Assembly: GCF_029960115.1 (NCBI RefSeq)
Contig: NZ_JASCOZ010000015.1
Span: forward strand, 1-45,766
Reading direction: 5' to 3'
DNA: 45,766 nt
Source: Stenotrophomonas sp. PS02289
Lineage (GTDB): Bacteria > Pseudomonadota > Gammaproteobacteria > Xanthomonadales > Xanthomonadaceae
A model generated the notes under the pieces. The model did not search any database, was not told the DNA's origin, and saw only the letters and a list, made by a program, of their open reading frames with translations. Below are positions 1 through 9,295 of the stretch, one piece after another. The stretch's first letter is position 1, and the number at the start of each line of letters is the position of its first letter. Position numbers and translations under genes: made by a program.

Positions 1-66
1 GCTTAGCGGCGGGCGCCGCATTTCCCCACCCGCGGGGGCCCGCGCTGGGCGCGCCACTCCAGCGCA

Positions 67-582
67 TCAATCCTCAACCGGTTCGTCATCCCACGCCGTG
101 CGGTACTGCGCGCTGGAGATCAGCTGCTGGTCGGCGTCCGACCACAGCACCACCGTGGTGAACTCGTCCACGTCGATGTCATGGGGAACGTCAAGCAGGA
201 AACGCGATTGCGGGGTGATCTGGCCGACGCGTCGCGCGCGCGGCTGGGCGCGCAGGAAGTCATCGCGGTGGATGATGCGGTCGCTGGTCAGATAGACCGT
301 GCTGGTACGACCGGCTGAGGCCGGAACCGACATACGGCCATCGAACACGATCTGCCCATGGCTCACCCCGAGATGCCCGTCGGCCCAGTACAGCCGGGTG
401 CTGCCGGGGTGGTCGCGCCGGAAATGACACTTATAGGGCGCGTCCGCCAGCGCGGCTTCCACCTGGGTCCCCGGCGCTGCGCCGGCCCGGCCGTCGCCGG
501 AGCAGAGCAGAAGGCCGGAACCCAATCCGATCGCGATGGCCAGGGAGTGGGTCAGTACGACGCGCGGGGAGGGACAACGCAT
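67..582 (-). CDS. secreted DM13-like domain protein
   Basis: This 171-residue protein opens with a hydrophobic stretch (residues 9-28) that looks like a signal peptide ending near a Cys at 27. The Cys context (LLLC) fits a lipoprotein box only poorly. The remainder resembles a single DM13 domain: a charged HFRRDHPGS segment near residues 53-61, then a C-terminal block with VGQI, a DxDxDEFTTVVLW stretch (about 136-147) and SSAQY, like the family's closing TVVIW and A-L pattern. The family's usual Cys after that Trp is replaced by Ser. DM13 domains are proposed to be extracytoplasmic redox or adhesive modules, so a periplasmic role is inferred. The start was chosen because it places the signal peptide at the N-terminus. 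It lies 100 bp downstream of the NRDE gene on the same strand, so the two could be co-transcribed. The family call is tentative. Confidence 0.55.
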   Translation of the reverse strand: MRCPSPRVVLTHSLAIAIGLGSGLLLCSGDGRAGAAPGTQVEAALADAPYKCHFRRDHPGSTRLYWADGHLGVSHGQIVFDGRMSVPASAGRTSTVYLTSDRIIHRDDFLRAQPRARRVGQITPQSRFLLDVPHDIDVDEFTTVVLWSDADQQLISSAQYRTAWDDEPVED

Positions 583-682
583 GTGATCACGCCGGATGGC
601 GCGCCAGTATCCCGAGCGCAGCCTGTCGCAGGTGGCCCATTCTGAAACAGGCCGTGCCTGACATGCCCTGCGCCGCGGGCGG

Positions 683-1477
683 TCAGTCGCCGCCGACCGC
701 CAGCCGGCTCTCGCCAACGCACGCGCCAGCAGGGTCGAACCGGCGCTCCATGATGAAGCCGATGCCCTGGGCATCGAGGGCGATGATCGTGCTGGCCCGG
801 GTGCCGTATTCGGCACTGCGGATGAACGCCGACGACAACCAGCGTTCCCGCTCCAACCCGATGCCGGTGTCCGGCAGCGCCGCATCGTCGGCTCGGGTGG
901 TGTCGGCCAGCGCGTGCCACAACGGGTCCAGTGCGTCGCTGCCGCTGTCCAGCCAGGCCTGCAGCGCCGCATTGAGGCGCAGGGTTTTCGGCCATGGAGC
1001 ATCCAGCGGTCCATTGGACAGGCCATGAATGCCCGCGGCCAGGGTCTGCCGCTGCAGCGGGTGGTTGCCGAGGAACTCGCAGCTGTCCGCGTCAGCCAGC
1101 AGCAGGTTGAAGGGGGCGTACGCACGGGCGTCCGGTGCCTCGGCATTGGCGGCACGCTCATGACCGGCCAGCCAGTCGGCGTAGCGTCCGGCGGGCGCGG
1201 CATCGCGCAGGAAGCGGGCGACCAGTGCGCCGCGCGAGGGGCCGGTCTGGGCCGCCCGCGGGTCGCGCACATTGGTGACCACCGCCATCCGGCCGGTCGC
1301 GCTGATGCCGGCCCAGGTACCGCCCGAGCGCAGGTCGCGCCCCGCCCGCACAGCCCCCTCCGCCGCCGGCCATACCGCCAGCGGTGCGGTGGGGCGGGCG
1401 TGGAACTCGTCGCGATTGCCGGCCATCAGCAGCTGCCAGCGGGGGTGGACCTTCCAGGCCAGGGTGAGCAGACACAT
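683..1477 (-). CDS. NRDE (TANGO2-like) family protein
   Basis: This 264-residue cytoplasmic protein carries the family signature: Met-Cys at the N-terminus (MCLL), NRDEF at about residues 21-25 followed by HARPTAPL, then GRD, GGTWAGI and VTNVRDP. The length fits bacterial NRDE/TANGO2 proteins (about 250-270). In this family the Cys exposed after Met removal resembles an N-terminal nucleophile. Eukaryotic TANGO2 is linked to haem or lipid handling, but the bacterial reaction is unknown. Start ATG at 1475-1477 gives the conserved N-terminus directly. It is transcribed away from mraZ, and the 325-bp gap between them holds the dcw promoter region. The family assignment is firm and the function is open. 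Confidence 0.85.
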   Translation of the reverse strand: MCLLTLAWKVHPRWQLLMAGNRDEFHARPTAPLAVWPAAEGAVRAGRDLRSGGTWAGISATGRMAVVTNVRDPRAAQTGPSRGALVARFLRDAAPAGRYADWLAGHERAANAEAPDARAYAPFNLLLADADSCEFLGNHPLQRQTLAAGIHGLSNGPLDAPWPKTLRLNAALQAWLDSGSDALDPLWHALADTTRADDAALPDTGIGLERERWLSSAFIRSAEYGTRASTIIALDAQGIGFIMERRFDPAGACVGESRLAVGGD

Positions 1478-1572
1478 GGCCGGAATTGTGGCCGTTTTTG
1501 CGCAAGCCCGCGCGGGCAGCGGCCGCGCCCGGCATGAATGCGAGGCCAGGTTTCACAAGGCCTGCACAGGAC

Positions 1573-1602
1573 TGAACTTCTGTTCAATCTCAAAATTTGA
1601 GA
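1573..1602. promoter_or_regulatory. two adjacent dyads upstream of mraZ
   Basis: TGAAC-N4-GTTCA (1573-1586) is followed directly by TCTCAAA-A-TTTGAGA (1588-1602). Both are operator-like inverted repeats in an AT-richer stretch about 100-120 bp upstream of the mraZ promoter. No regulator can be assigned from sequence. The GAAC-N4-GTTC core resembles the Gram-positive LexA box but not known Xanthomonas LexA sites. Confidence 0.35.
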
Positions 1603-1615
1603 CGAAACAGCAACT

Positions 1616-1624
1616 TGTGGATAA
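1616..1624 (-). promoter_or_regulatory. consensus DnaA box
   Basis: TGTGGATAA on the plus strand is the exact complement of the strong DnaA box TTATCCACA. It lies about 70 bp upstream of the -35 of the mraZ promoter. DnaA is known to act as a transcription factor as well as an initiator, so a link between replication state and dcw transcription is possible. A single 9-mer can occur by chance. Confidence 0.45.
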
Positions 1625-1694
1625 GCCTTGAACAAGTCTCTAAACATTGCTGCAAGCCCTTGATGTCCAAGGCGATTTGCCGCTCGCAAAGATG

Positions 1695-1722
1695 TTGACA
1701 ACCCGAACGGCACTGCTAAGGT
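1695..1722 (+). promoter_or_regulatory. mraZ (dcw) promoter
   Basis: A perfect -35 TTGACA (1695-1700) is followed after 16 bp by TAAGGT (1717-1722), which fits a TAnnnT -10 element. The predicted transcription start is near 1729, inside the MraZ box array, as expected for a self-repressed promoter. It is the best sigma-70-like promoter seen upstream of the cluster. Confidence 0.6.
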
Positions 1723-1765
1723 GGGCAACAGAGGGAAAACCGGGTTTTTTGTGGTTTTTCGTGGT
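1721..1765 (+). promoter_or_regulatory. MraZ box array (10-bp repeats)
   Basis: Five G-rich pentamers begin at exactly 10-bp intervals: GTGGG (1721), GAGGG (1731), CGGGT (1741), GTGGT (1751) and GTGGT (1761). MraZ is known to bind short direct repeats with 10-bp spacing (TGGGN with 5-bp spacers in E. coli) just upstream of mraZ. The array covers the predicted -10 and start site, which suggests repression by promoter occlusion. Confidence 0.65.
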
Positions 1766-1802
1766 TCAATGTTTCACCGGGCGAAGGAAAGGTGCAGGCG
1801 TC

Positions 1803-2249
1803 GTGTTCCAGGGCGAGACGGCCATCACAGTTGACGACAAAGGGCGCATGGCGGTTCCGACCGCGCATCGCGACCTGGTCGCGCGCGTGAGCAACAACCG
1901 TCTGGTCCTGACCTACAACCCGTTCGAGTCCGGCTGCCTGTGGCTGTATGCCGAGGCCGAATGGGAGCGGGTCCGCGACGACGTCATGTCCAAGCCCAAT
2001 ACGCAGCGCGTCGTGCGCCTCCTGCAGCAGAAGCTGGTCGGTTCGGCCGCGCATCTGGAGCTGGATGGCAACGGCCGCATCAGCATTCCCGCCAGCCACC
2101 GTGGTGCCGTTGGCATTGAAAAGAAGGCGGTGTTGCTCGGCATGGGCGACAAATTCGAATTGTGGAGCGAGCAGGCTCATCGCGCGTTGATCCAGCAGAC
2201 GTTGTCTGACGAGGATCTGGGCGATGGGTTGCTCGACCTGAAGTTGTGA
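1803..2249 (+). CDS. mraZ: transcriptional regulator MraZ
   Basis: MraZ is an AbrB-like DNA-binding protein that represses its own dcw operon. The 148-residue product matches the family length and shows two SpoVT/AbrB-type repeats: [13 protein letters not shown] (about residues 11-23) and [13 protein letters not shown] (about 88-100), each containing the GR-(M/I)-x-(V/I)-P core. The reading frame is open upstream to 1647, but that extension has no family similarity. The start is therefore set at GTG 1803, where the product begins with the typical FQGE(T) N-terminus and is preceded by a purine-rich AAGGAAAGG (about 1784-1792). The stop overlaps the GTG start of rsmH (GTGA). Confidence 0.92.
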   Translation: MFQGETAITVDDKGRMAVPTAHRDLVARVSNNRLVLTYNPFESGCLWLYAEAEWERVRDDVMSKPNTQRVVRLLQQKLVGSAAHLELDGNGRISIPASHRGAVGIEKKAVLLGMGDKFELWSEQAHRALIQQTLSDEDLGDGLLDLKL

Positions 2250-3229
2250 GCCGGGGTGCCCGGATGCGCGGCGGCGCGCAGGCCGGTCACCCGGTGTCGC
2301 AGTCGCCGGCGGGTCACCTGCCGGTTCTGTACACCCAGGTCCTGGACGGCCTGAGGGTGATCGAAAACGGAACGTATCTCGATGGCACGTTTGGTCGTGG
2401 CGGTCACGCCCGCGGCGTGCTCGAGAAGCTGGGGCCGGGAGGTGCGTTGCTGGTCATGGACAAGGATCCGGAGGCCATCGCGGTAGCCGAGCGCGACTTC
2501 GCGCCGGACCCGCGCGTCTCCATCTTCCGTGGCAGCTTCGCCGACCTGCTGCACTGGCCGGCCACTGCGGCAGGCCTGGACGGGGTGCTGTTCGACCTCG
2601 GTGTGTCCTCGCCGCAGCTGGACGTGGCCGAACGCGGCTTCAGCTTCGGCAAGGACGGTCCGCTGGACATGCGCATGGATCCGGACAGCGGCCAGAGCGC
2701 CGCCGAATGGCTGGCCAGCGCGGAAGAGCGCGAGATCGCCGACGTACTGTGGACCTACGGCGAAGAGCGCCAGAGCCGGCGCATCGCCCGCGCCATCGTG
2801 GCCAAGCGCGCCAGCCAGCCGCTGACCCGTACTGCCCAGCTGGCCGACCTGATCGCCTCGGTGATGCCGCGCGGGAAGGACAAGATCCACCCGGCCACGC
2901 GCAGCTTCCAGGCCATCCGCATCCATATCAACCGCGAACTGGCCGACCTCGAAGCCGGTTTGGACGCGGCGCTGGCCCGGCTCAAGCCGGGTGGCCGCCT
3001 GGCGGTGATCAGCTTCCATTCGCTGGAAGACCGCATCGTCAAACAGTTCATGAACCGTCACGCCAAGGCACCGCCGGCCAATCGCCGGCTGCCCGAGCAG
3101 CAGACCTTCGTGCCGACCCTGGACCTGATCGGCGGGGCCATAAAGGCCGAAGACGAAGAGCTGGCGGTCAATCCGCGCTCGCGCAGCGCGGTGCTGCGCG
3201 TCGCCGAAAAGCGCGGGGAGGCGGCATGA
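2246..3229 (+). CDS. rsmH: 16S rRNA (cytosine-N4)-methyltransferase RsmH
   Basis: RsmH (MraW) methylates N4 of C1402 in 16S rRNA using S-adenosylmethionine. The 327-residue product has the N-terminal HLPVLY motif, the SAM-binding [13 protein letters not shown] loop (about residues 45-57), [12 protein letters not shown] (about 115-126), [11 protein letters not shown] and the C-terminal [13 protein letters not shown]. The frame begins at GTG 2246, overlapping the mraZ stop; an in-frame ATG at 2264 (six codons in) is equally possible because neither has a strong ribosome binding site. The 3' end overlaps ftsL by ATGA. Function is secure; only the start is uncertain. Confidence 0.93.
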   Translation: MSRGARMRGGAQAGHPVSQSPAGHLPVLYTQVLDGLRVIENGTYLDGTFGRGGHARGVLEKLGPGGALLVMDKDPEAIAVAERDFAPDPRVSIFRGSFADLLHWPATAAGLDGVLFDLGVSSPQLDVAERGFSFGKDGPLDMRMDPDSGQSAAEWLASAEEREIADVLWTYGEERQSRRIARAIVAKRASQPLTRTAQLADLIASVMPRGKDKIHPATRSFQAIRIHINRELADLEAGLDAALARLKPGGRLAVISFHSLEDRIVKQFMNRHAKAPPANRRLPEQQTFVPTLDLIGGAIKAEDEELAVNPRSRSAVLRVAEKRGEAA

Positions 3230-3489
3230 GTCGCCTGCTGCTGGTGATCCTGCTGGCTGCCACCATCGCCTCGGCGATCGGGGTGGTGTTCATGCGCCAT
3301 CGTCACCGGCAGACCTTCGTCGAGCTGTCGCGGGTGGAGCGCGCGCGCGATGAATTGAATATTGAATTCGGCCGCCTGCAGCTGGAACAGGCCACCCTGG
3401 CCGAAGCCACCCGCGTCGACCGGGTCGCCCGTGAGCGCCTGGGCATGAAGTTCCCGGAAGCCAATGATGTCGTGGTGGTGCGCCCATGA
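3226..3489 (+). CDS. ftsL: cell division protein FtsL
   Basis: This small bitopic divisome protein has 87 residues. One membrane segment spans about residues 3-22, followed by basic residues (RHRHR) and a periplasmic coiled coil with heptad-like spacing (about 30-65), then the conserved RERLGMKFP motif near residues 69-77. FtsL forms a complex with FtsQ and FtsB that activates FtsWI. It overlaps both neighbours by 4 nt (ATGA), as usual between rsmH and ftsI. FtsL is poorly conserved in sequence, but topology, size and position settle the call. Confidence 0.9.
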   Translation: MSRLLLVILLAATIASAIGVVFMRHRHRQTFVELSRVERARDELNIEFGRLQLEQATLAEATRVDRVARERLGMKFPEANDVVVVRP

Positions 3490-5330
3490 ACGGCTCCGGT
3501 CGCAACCGCACCCGCAACAGCTTCAACCTGCGCCGCCGCCTGCAGTGGGTGGGGCTGGCGCTCGGGCTGTGCTCGGTGTCGCTGGTCGGCCGGGCGGCGT
3601 ACGTGCAGATCATCAACAGCGACTTCTATCAGCGTCAGGGCGAGGCCCGTTACCTGCGCGAGCTGCCGATCAACACCTCGCGCGGCATGATCACCGACCG
3701 CAATGGCGAACCGGTGGCGGTGTCCACGCCGGTCGCCTCGATCTGGGTCAACCCGCAGGAACTGCTGCGTTCGCCCGACCGCATCCCCGAGCTGGCCACC
3801 GCGCTGGGCATGCCGCTGGACGAGCTGAGCTCGAAGCTGTCGCAGAAGTCGGACAAGGAATTCATGTTCCTGCGTCGCCGGATCAATCCGGACGATGCCG
3901 AGAAAGTGGTGGCACTGAAGATTCCCGGTGTGGCCTCGCAGCGCGAGTTCCGTCGCTTCTACCCGCAGGGTGAGGCGATGGCGCACGTGCTCGGCTTCAC
4001 CAACATCGACGACCGCGGCCAGGAAGGGCTGGAGCTGGCCTTCGACGAATGGCTGCGCGGCAAGCCCGGCGCGAAGCGGGTCATCCGCAACCGCAAGGGC
4101 GAAACGGTGGAGAGCGACCTGCTGCGCCCCGCCGAGCCGGGCAAGGACCTGACTCTCAGCATTGACCGCCGCATCCAGTTCCTGGCCTTCAAGGAGCTGC
4201 GCAGCGCCCTGATCGCCAACAAGGCGGCCGGTGGTTCGATGGTCATCATGGACGTGGCCACGGGCGAGATCCTGGCCATGGTCAACCTGCCCACCTACAA
4301 CCCCAATTCGGTGGGTGGTACCGCACCGGACACGCGCCGCAACCGCGCGGTGACCGACCTGGTCGAACCGGGTTCGACCATGAAGCCCCTGACCATCGCC
4401 TCGGCGCTGCAGACCGGTGCGGTCACCAAGGACACCATCGTCGACACCAATCCGGGGTACATGGCCGTCGGCCGGTACACCATCAAGGACGTGCCGCGTA
4501 ACAACGGTGTGCTCAATGTCACCGGCGTGATCACCCGCAGCTCGAACATCGGCGCGGCCAAGATCGCCGCCAAGATGCCTGACCAGGTGTTCTACGACTC
4601 CGTGCACAGCTTCGGCTACGGCTCGCAGCCGCACAGCGGCTTCCCGGGGGAGTCGGCGGGCGTGTTCCCGCGGCCCGCGCGCTGGAGTGGCCCGTCCAAG
4701 ACCACCATGTCTTACGGCTATGGCTTGAACGTGACGCCGCTGCAGATCGCCACCGCCTACTCGGCGCTGGGTAACGGCGGCAAGCTGATCGCGCCGACCT
4801 TCGTGAAAGGTCAGCACAACGAAGGCAAGCAGATCATCGATGAGAAGGTCGCCAAGGAAGTTGTGGCGATGATGGAAACCGTGGTCACCCAGGGCGGTGC
4901 CAAGGGCGCTGCCGTGCTCGGCTACCACGTGGCTGGCAAGACCGGCACCGCGCGCAAGGCGGGGCCGGGCGGCTATGTGCCGGGTCACTACAACTCCTTG
5001 TTCGCCGGCGTGGTGCCCGCCAGCAATCCGCGCTTTGCCACGGTCATCGTCATCAACGACCCGCAGGCCGGCAAGTATTACGGCGGCCTGGTGTCGGCCC
5101 CGGTGTTCCACAACGTGATGGAAGGTGCGCTGCGCCTGATGGACGTGCCGCCGGACGACATCGATGCCTGGCTGGCCGCGCAGCAGTCCGGAAAGATGGG
5201 CCATGCAGCGTCATCGCTGCCGACCCCGCCGATGGAGGCCCTCATGGCTCCCGATGCCGCCGCTGAATTCGATGCCGCGCTGCCCAGCGCGCATGCCACG
5301 TTGCCACCCGCGCAGGGAGGCACGCAATGA
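3486..5330 (+). CDS. ftsI: peptidoglycan transpeptidase FtsI (PBP3)
   Basis: FtsI is the septal class B penicillin-binding protein, which crosslinks new peptidoglycan with FtsW. The 614-residue product has a basic cytoplasmic tail and one membrane anchor (about residues 22-42), a non-catalytic dimer domain, and a C-terminal transpeptidase with all three active-site motifs: S297-T-M-K300, S352-S-N354 and K485-T-G487. After the catalytic domain there is a roughly 40-residue Ala/Pro-rich tail with no obvious domain. It overlaps ftsL and murE by 4 nt each, so its translation is probably coupled. Confidence 0.95.
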   Translation: MNGSGRNRTRNSFNLRRRLQWVGLALGLCSVSLVGRAAYVQIINSDFYQRQGEARYLRELPINTSRGMITDRNGEPVAVSTPVASIWVNPQELLRSPDRIPELATALGMPLDELSSKLSQKSDKEFMFLRRRINPDDAEKVVALKIPGVASQREFRRFYPQGEAMAHVLGFTNIDDRGQEGLELAFDEWLRGKPGAKRVIRNRKGETVESDLLRPAEPGKDLTLSIDRRIQFLAFKELRSALIANKAAGGSMVIMDVATGEILAMVNLPTYNPNSVGGTAPDTRRNRAVTDLVEPGSTMKPLTIASALQTGAVTKDTIVDTNPGYMAVGRYTIKDVPRNNGVLNVTGVITRSSNIGAAKIAAKMPDQVFYDSVHSFGYGSQPHSGFPGESAGVFPRPARWSGPSKTTMSYGYGLNVTPLQIATAYSALGNGGKLIAPTFVKGQHNEGKQIIDEKVAKEVVAMMETVVTQGGAKGAAVLGYHVAGKTGTARKAGPGGYVPGHYNSLFAGVVPASNPRFATVIVINDPQAGKYYGGLVSAPVFHNVMEGALRLMDVPPDDIDAWLAAQQSGKMGHAASSLPTPPMEALMAPDAAAEFDAALPSAHATLPPAQGGTQ

Positions 5331-6829
5331 GCCATACGATGTTGCTTTCGCAGTTGATTCCGGACGTGGCGCTCAGCCACGACCCCGCCATCACCGGCCT
5401 GGTGCTGGACAGCCGCGCCGTGCGCCCCGGCAATGCCTTTGTGGCCATTGCCGGCTTTGGCGCGCATGGCCTGGGCTTTGTCGACCAGGCCAAGGCCGCC
5501 GGCGCCGCCGCCATTCTGTTCGATCCGCCGGCCCCGGCCGAGCTGCCGGCTCCGGCCGACGCCATTGCCGTGCCCGGCCTGCGTGGCCGCATGGGCGCGA
5601 TGGCCGACCAGTTCCACGGCCAGCCGTCGCGCGCCATGACCATGGTCGGCGTCACCGGCACCAACGGCAAAACCTCCACGGTGCAGCTGCTGGCCCAGGC
5701 CTGGCACCTGCTCGGCACCCGCAGTGGCAGCATCGGCACGCTCGGCGTCGGCCTGTACGGCCACGTGGTGCCGACCGGTTTCACCACCCCGCTGGTGCTG
5801 CAGATGCATGAAGTGCTGGCGCAGCTGCGCGATGAAGGCGCGCAGGCGGTCGCGATGGAAGTCAGCTCGCACGCGCTCGATCAGGGCCGAGTGGACGCGG
5901 TGCATTACGACGTGGCGGTATTCACCAACCTCACCCGCGACCACCTGGACTACCACGGCGACATGGCGCAGTACGGCGCGGCCAAGGCCAAGCTGTTCCA
6001 TCGCCCGGGCCTGAAGGCCGCCGTGGTCAATCTGGACGACAGCTTCGGCAGCGAACTGCTGCGCACCGTCGACCCCGGCATCGCCCAGATCGGACTCAGC
6101 TCGCGCGGCGCGCAGCAGGCGACGCTGCGCGCGGATTCGCTCAAGCTCGACGGCCGCGGCATCGCCTTCGACCTGGTTGTGGCGGGCGCGCGCCATCCGG
6201 TGCAATCGCCGCTGCTGGGCCGCTTCAACGTCGACAACCTGCTGGGCGTGGCTGGCGCGCTGTACGCGCTGGGCCATGCACCGGCTGACATTGCCACGCT
6301 GCTGTCGCAGCTGCAGCCCATCGCCGGCCGCATGAACCGTCTCGGTGGCGAACACGGCCTGCCGACGGTGGTGGTCGACTACGCACACACGCCGGATGCA
6401 CTCGAACAGGCGCTGCAGAGCCTGCAGGGGCATCTGCAGGGGCGTCTGTTCTGCGTGTTCGGCTGCGGCGGCGAACGCGATACCGGCAAGCGCCCGCAGA
6501 TGGCCGCCATTGCCGAGCGTCTGGCCCAGCAGGTGATCGTCACTGACGACAACCCGCGCGGCGAGGACGGCGACGTGATCGTGGCCGATATCCTGGCAGG
6601 CTTCACTGCGCCAGACGCCGTGACCGTGCAGCGCAACCGTGCGCGCGCCATCGGCCTGGCCGTGAAGCTGGCCGGGGCCGGCGACATCGTGCTGATCGCC
6701 GGCAAGGGTCATGAACCCTATCAGGAAGTACGTGGCGTGAAGCACGACTTCGACGACACCCTGGTGGCGGCCGCCGCGCTGAGCGCGAAGGAAGGCCTGC
6801 TCAAGCGGAACGCGCAGGAGGCCGAATGA
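5327..6829 (+). CDS. murE: UDP-MurNAc-tripeptide synthetase MurE
   Basis: MurE is the cytoplasmic ATP-dependent ligase that adds the third stem residue to UDP-MurNAc-dipeptide. The 500-residue product shows the P-loop [11 protein letters not shown] (K115), [11 protein letters not shown] (about residues 351-361) and the D408-N-P-R411 motif that marks meso-diaminopimelate specificity. The following GED resembles the E. coli context. In this family a Lys equivalent in the central domain is carbamylated. The start overlaps the ftsI stop. If this lineage uses MurD2/MurL in place of MurD (see finding on the missing gene), the MurE substrate is unchanged after epimerisation to D-Glu. Confidence 0.95.
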   Translation: MSHTMLLSQLIPDVALSHDPAITGLVLDSRAVRPGNAFVAIAGFGAHGLGFVDQAKAAGAAAILFDPPAPAELPAPADAIAVPGLRGRMGAMADQFHGQPSRAMTMVGVTGTNGKTSTVQLLAQAWHLLGTRSGSIGTLGVGLYGHVVPTGFTTPLVLQMHEVLAQLRDEGAQAVAMEVSSHALDQGRVDAVHYDVAVFTNLTRDHLDYHGDMAQYGAAKAKLFHRPGLKAAVVNLDDSFGSELLRTVDPGIAQIGLSSRGAQQATLRADSLKLDGRGIAFDLVVAGARHPVQSPLLGRFNVDNLLGVAGALYALGHAPADIATLLSQLQPIAGRMNRLGGEHGLPTVVVDYAHTPDALEQALQSLQGHLQGRLFCVFGCGGERDTGKRPQMAAIAERLAQQVIVTDDNPRGEDGDVIVADILAGFTAPDAVTVQRNRARAIGLAVKLAGAGDIVLIAGKGHEPYQEVRGVKHDFDDTLVAAAALSAKEGLLKRNAQEAE

Positions 6830-8220
6830 AGCGCACGCCTCTCTCCCTGATCGCGCATTGGGCCGGTGGTGAGATCCACGGCGATGACACGGCGATCGAT
6901 GCGGTCAGCAATGACACCCGTACCCTGGCCCCGGGCAGCCTCTATGTGGCGCTGCGTGGCGAGCGTTTCGACGGCCATGACTTCGCCGCGGACGCACTCG
7001 CGCGTGGAGCCAGCGCGATGCTGGTCGAACGTCTGCTCGATGTGGCGGTGCCGCAGGTCGTGGTGGCTGACACCGAACTGGCGCTGGCGCGCATCGCCGC
7101 CGGCATGCAGCGCAACCGCGCCACCCAGGTATTCGCGATCACCGGCAGCAACGGCAAGACCAGCGTCAAGACGCTGCTGCTGGCGATCCTGCAGCAGGTG
7201 GCGCGCGAGGACCACAAGGTGGTCTACGCCAACCCGGGCAACCGCAACAACGAGATCGGCCTGCCGCTGGCGGTGCTGGACGCGCCGGAAGACGCCGATT
7301 TCGCCATCTACGAGATGGGGGCGGGCAAGCCGGGAGACATCGCGTACCTGACCGACATCGCCCGTCCGCAGTATGCGCTGGTCAACAACATCGCCCCGGC
7401 GCACCTGGAGCGCATGGGCAACCTGCTCGGCGTGGCGACCACCAAAGGTGCGATCTACGCGGCGCTGCCGGCCGATGGCGTGGCCGTCATCAATGCCGAC
7501 GACGCCTACGGCGTGTGGTTCGAGCAGCATATCGTCGGTCACCCGCCGCGCAGCCGACTGCTGCGCTACGGGCTGGACCACAGTGCCGACATCACCGCGC
7601 GTGACATCCGCCTGACCGCTGCAGGTAGCCAGTTCACCCTGCACACCCCGGTGGGCACCGCCGCGATCACCCTGGCACTGCCGGGCCGGCACAACATCAG
7701 CAATGCGCTGGCCGCCGCCAGCCTGGCCCTGGCCGCCGAGATCCCGCTGGCCCAGGTGGTCACCGGCCTGGGCAACGCCGAGCCGGTTCCGGGTCGGCAG
7801 ATCGCGCACACGCTGCCCGGTGGCGCGGTGCTGATCGACGACAGCTACAACGCCAACCCGGGCTCGCTGGCCGCCGCGATTGACGCGCTGGCCGCCGGCA
7901 AAGACGAGGGCTGGCTGGTCCTGGGCGACATGCGCGAACTCGGCCCGGACGGTCCGGCGCTGCATGCGCAGGCCGGTCAGCGCGCCCGCGCGGCCGGACT
8001 CAAGCGCCTGTACACGCTGGGTCCGCTCAGCGAAGCCGCCTCCACTGCCTTCGGTGAAGGCGGTCGACATTTTTCCACCCATGACGCCCTGGCCGATGCA
8101 CTGGCCGGGGAACTGCACGCCGGCGTGCGCTGCCTGGTGAAAGGTTCGCGCGGCAGCGCGATGGACAAGATTGTGAAAGCGCTGCTGGCGCGAGGAGAGG
8201 AAAGCCCCCATGTTGCTTGA
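6826..8220 (+). CDS. murF: UDP-MurNAc-tripeptide D-Ala-D-Ala ligase MurF
   Basis: MurF completes the pentapeptide by joining D-Ala-D-Ala (made by Ddl, encoded at 13173) to UDP-MurNAc-tripeptide. The 464-residue product has an N-terminal substrate domain with SNDTRTL and [16 protein letters not shown] motifs, the ATP loop [11 protein letters not shown] (K111), NNEIGLP and YEMGAG, and the C-terminal DDSYNANP and LGDMRELG blocks. Length is typical. It overlaps murE by 4 nt and mraY by 11 nt. Confidence 0.95.
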   Translation: MKRTPLSLIAHWAGGEIHGDDTAIDAVSNDTRTLAPGSLYVALRGERFDGHDFAADALARGASAMLVERLLDVAVPQVVVADTELALARIAAGMQRNRATQVFAITGSNGKTSVKTLLLAILQQVAREDHKVVYANPGNRNNEIGLPLAVLDAPEDADFAIYEMGAGKPGDIAYLTDIARPQYALVNNIAPAHLERMGNLLGVATTKGAIYAALPADGVAVINADDAYGVWFEQHIVGHPPRSRLLRYGLDHSADITARDIRLTAAGSQFTLHTPVGTAAITLALPGRHNISNALAAASLALAAEIPLAQVVTGLGNAEPVPGRQIAHTLPGGAVLIDDSYNANPGSLAAAIDALAAGKDEGWLVLGDMRELGPDGPALHAQAGQRARAAGLKRLYTLGPLSEAASTAFGEGGRHFSTHDALADALAGELHAGVRCLVKGSRGSAMDKIVKALLARGEESPHVA

Positions 8221-9295
8221 ACTGGCCCGATGGTTGCAGCAGTTGGAGAGCCTGTTCGGGCTGTTCGGCTACCTGACGTTCCGTGGCATCCTCGCCGCGC
8301 TCACCTCGCTGTTCCTGTCGCTGTGGCTGGGACCGGCGGTGATCCGCAAGCTGGCCCAGTTCAAGGGCGGCCAGCCGATCCGCAAGGACGGCCCGCAGAC
8401 CCATTTCTCCAAGGCCGGCACGCCGACCATGGGCGGTTCGCTGATCCTGCTTACCGTCACCTTGTCCACCCTGCTGTGGGGTGACCTGCGCAACCACTAT
8501 GTGTGGCTGGTGCTGGCGGTGATGCTCAGCTTCGGTGTCATCGGCTGGTACGACGACTGGATCAAGATCGTGCGCCGCGACCCGAACGGGCTGGCCTCGC
8601 GCTGGAAGTACCTGCTGCAGTCGATCTTCGGCCTGGCCGCCGGCCTGTTCCTGTACTACACCGCCGACGTGCCGGCGCAGCTGACGTTCTATATCCCGAT
8701 GTTCAAGTCGGTGGCGCTGCCGCTGGCCGGGATCAGCTTCGTCGCCATCGCCTATTTCTGGATCGTCGGCTTCTCCAACGCGGTGAACCTCACCGACGGC
8801 CTGGACGGCCTGGCCATCATGCCCACCGTGCTGGTGGCCTGCGGCCTGGGCGTGTTCGCCTATGCATCGGGCAACGTGGTGTTCGCCAACTACCTGCAGA
8901 TCCCGCAGATCCCCGGCGCAGGCGAGCTGATCATCATCTGTGCCGCCATCGCCGGTGCCGGCCTGGGCTTCCTGTGGTTCAACACCTATCCGGCCATGGT
9001 GTTCATGGGCGACATCGGCGCGCTGGCGCTCGGCGCGGTGCTCGGCACCATCGCGGTGATCACCCGCCAGGAGCTGGTGCTGGTGGTCATGGGCGGCGTG
9101 TTCGTGATTGAAACGCTGTCGGTGATGATCCAGGTCGCCTCGTTCAAGCTGACCGGCAAGCGCGTGTTCCGCATGGCACCGATCCACCACCACTTCGAAC
9201 TGAAGGGCTGGCCGGAGCCGCGCGTGATCGTGCGCTTCTGGATCATCTCGGTGGTGCTGGTGCTCATCGGCCTGGCCACGTTGAAGGTCCGCTGA
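8210..9295 (+). CDS. mraY: phospho-MurNAc-pentapeptide translocase MraY
   Basis: This inner membrane enzyme transfers phospho-MurNAc-pentapeptide to undecaprenyl phosphate, forming lipid I. The 361-residue, about ten-helix protein has the catalytic YDDW (Y114-D115-D116), [10 protein letters not shown], the [11 protein letters not shown] segment and the basic [10 protein letters not shown] loop near residues 323-332. The start ATG lies 11 nt inside murF. The stop shares one base with the ftsW start (TGATG), so murD, usually between these two genes in other gammaproteobacteria, is absent here. Confidence 0.95.
   Translation: MLLELARWLQQLESLFGLFGYLTFRGILAALTSLFLSLWLGPAVIRKLAQFKGGQPIRKDGPQTHFSKAGTPTMGGSLILLTVTLSTLLWGDLRNHYVWLVLAVMLSFGVIGWYDDWIKIVRRDPNGLASRWKYLLQSIFGLAAGLFLYYTADVPAQLTFYIPMFKSVALPLAGISFVAIAYFWIVGFSNAVNLTDGLDGLAIMPTVLVACGLGVFAYASGNVVFANYLQIPQIPGAGELIIICAAIAGAGLGFLWFNTYPAMVFMGDIGALALGAVLGTIAVITRQELVLVVMGGVFVIETLSVMIQVASFKLTGKRVFRMAPIHHHFELKGWPEPRVIVRFWIISVVLVLIGLATLKVR

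Noticed and set aside
67..1272. A 401-codon open frame on the minus strand joining the DM13-like protein to upstream sequence
   Set aside because: Its first two thirds are an out-of-frame shadow of the NRDE gene; only the part from 582 has a signal peptide and domain-like sequence.
1573..1586. LexA (SOS) box, because of GAAC-N4-GTTC
   Set aside because: That core is the Gram-positive LexA site; Xanthomonas LexA sites known to me are different, so it is kept only as an unassigned dyad.
3303..5204. A 633-codon frame antisense to ftsI, and similar long antisense frames over murE/murF, mraY, ftsW, secA, the autotransporters, the S9 gene and ppc
   Set aside because: High-GC codon usage creates long antisense frames; their products are His/Arg/Gln-rich, without family motifs, and lie opposite clearly conserved genes.
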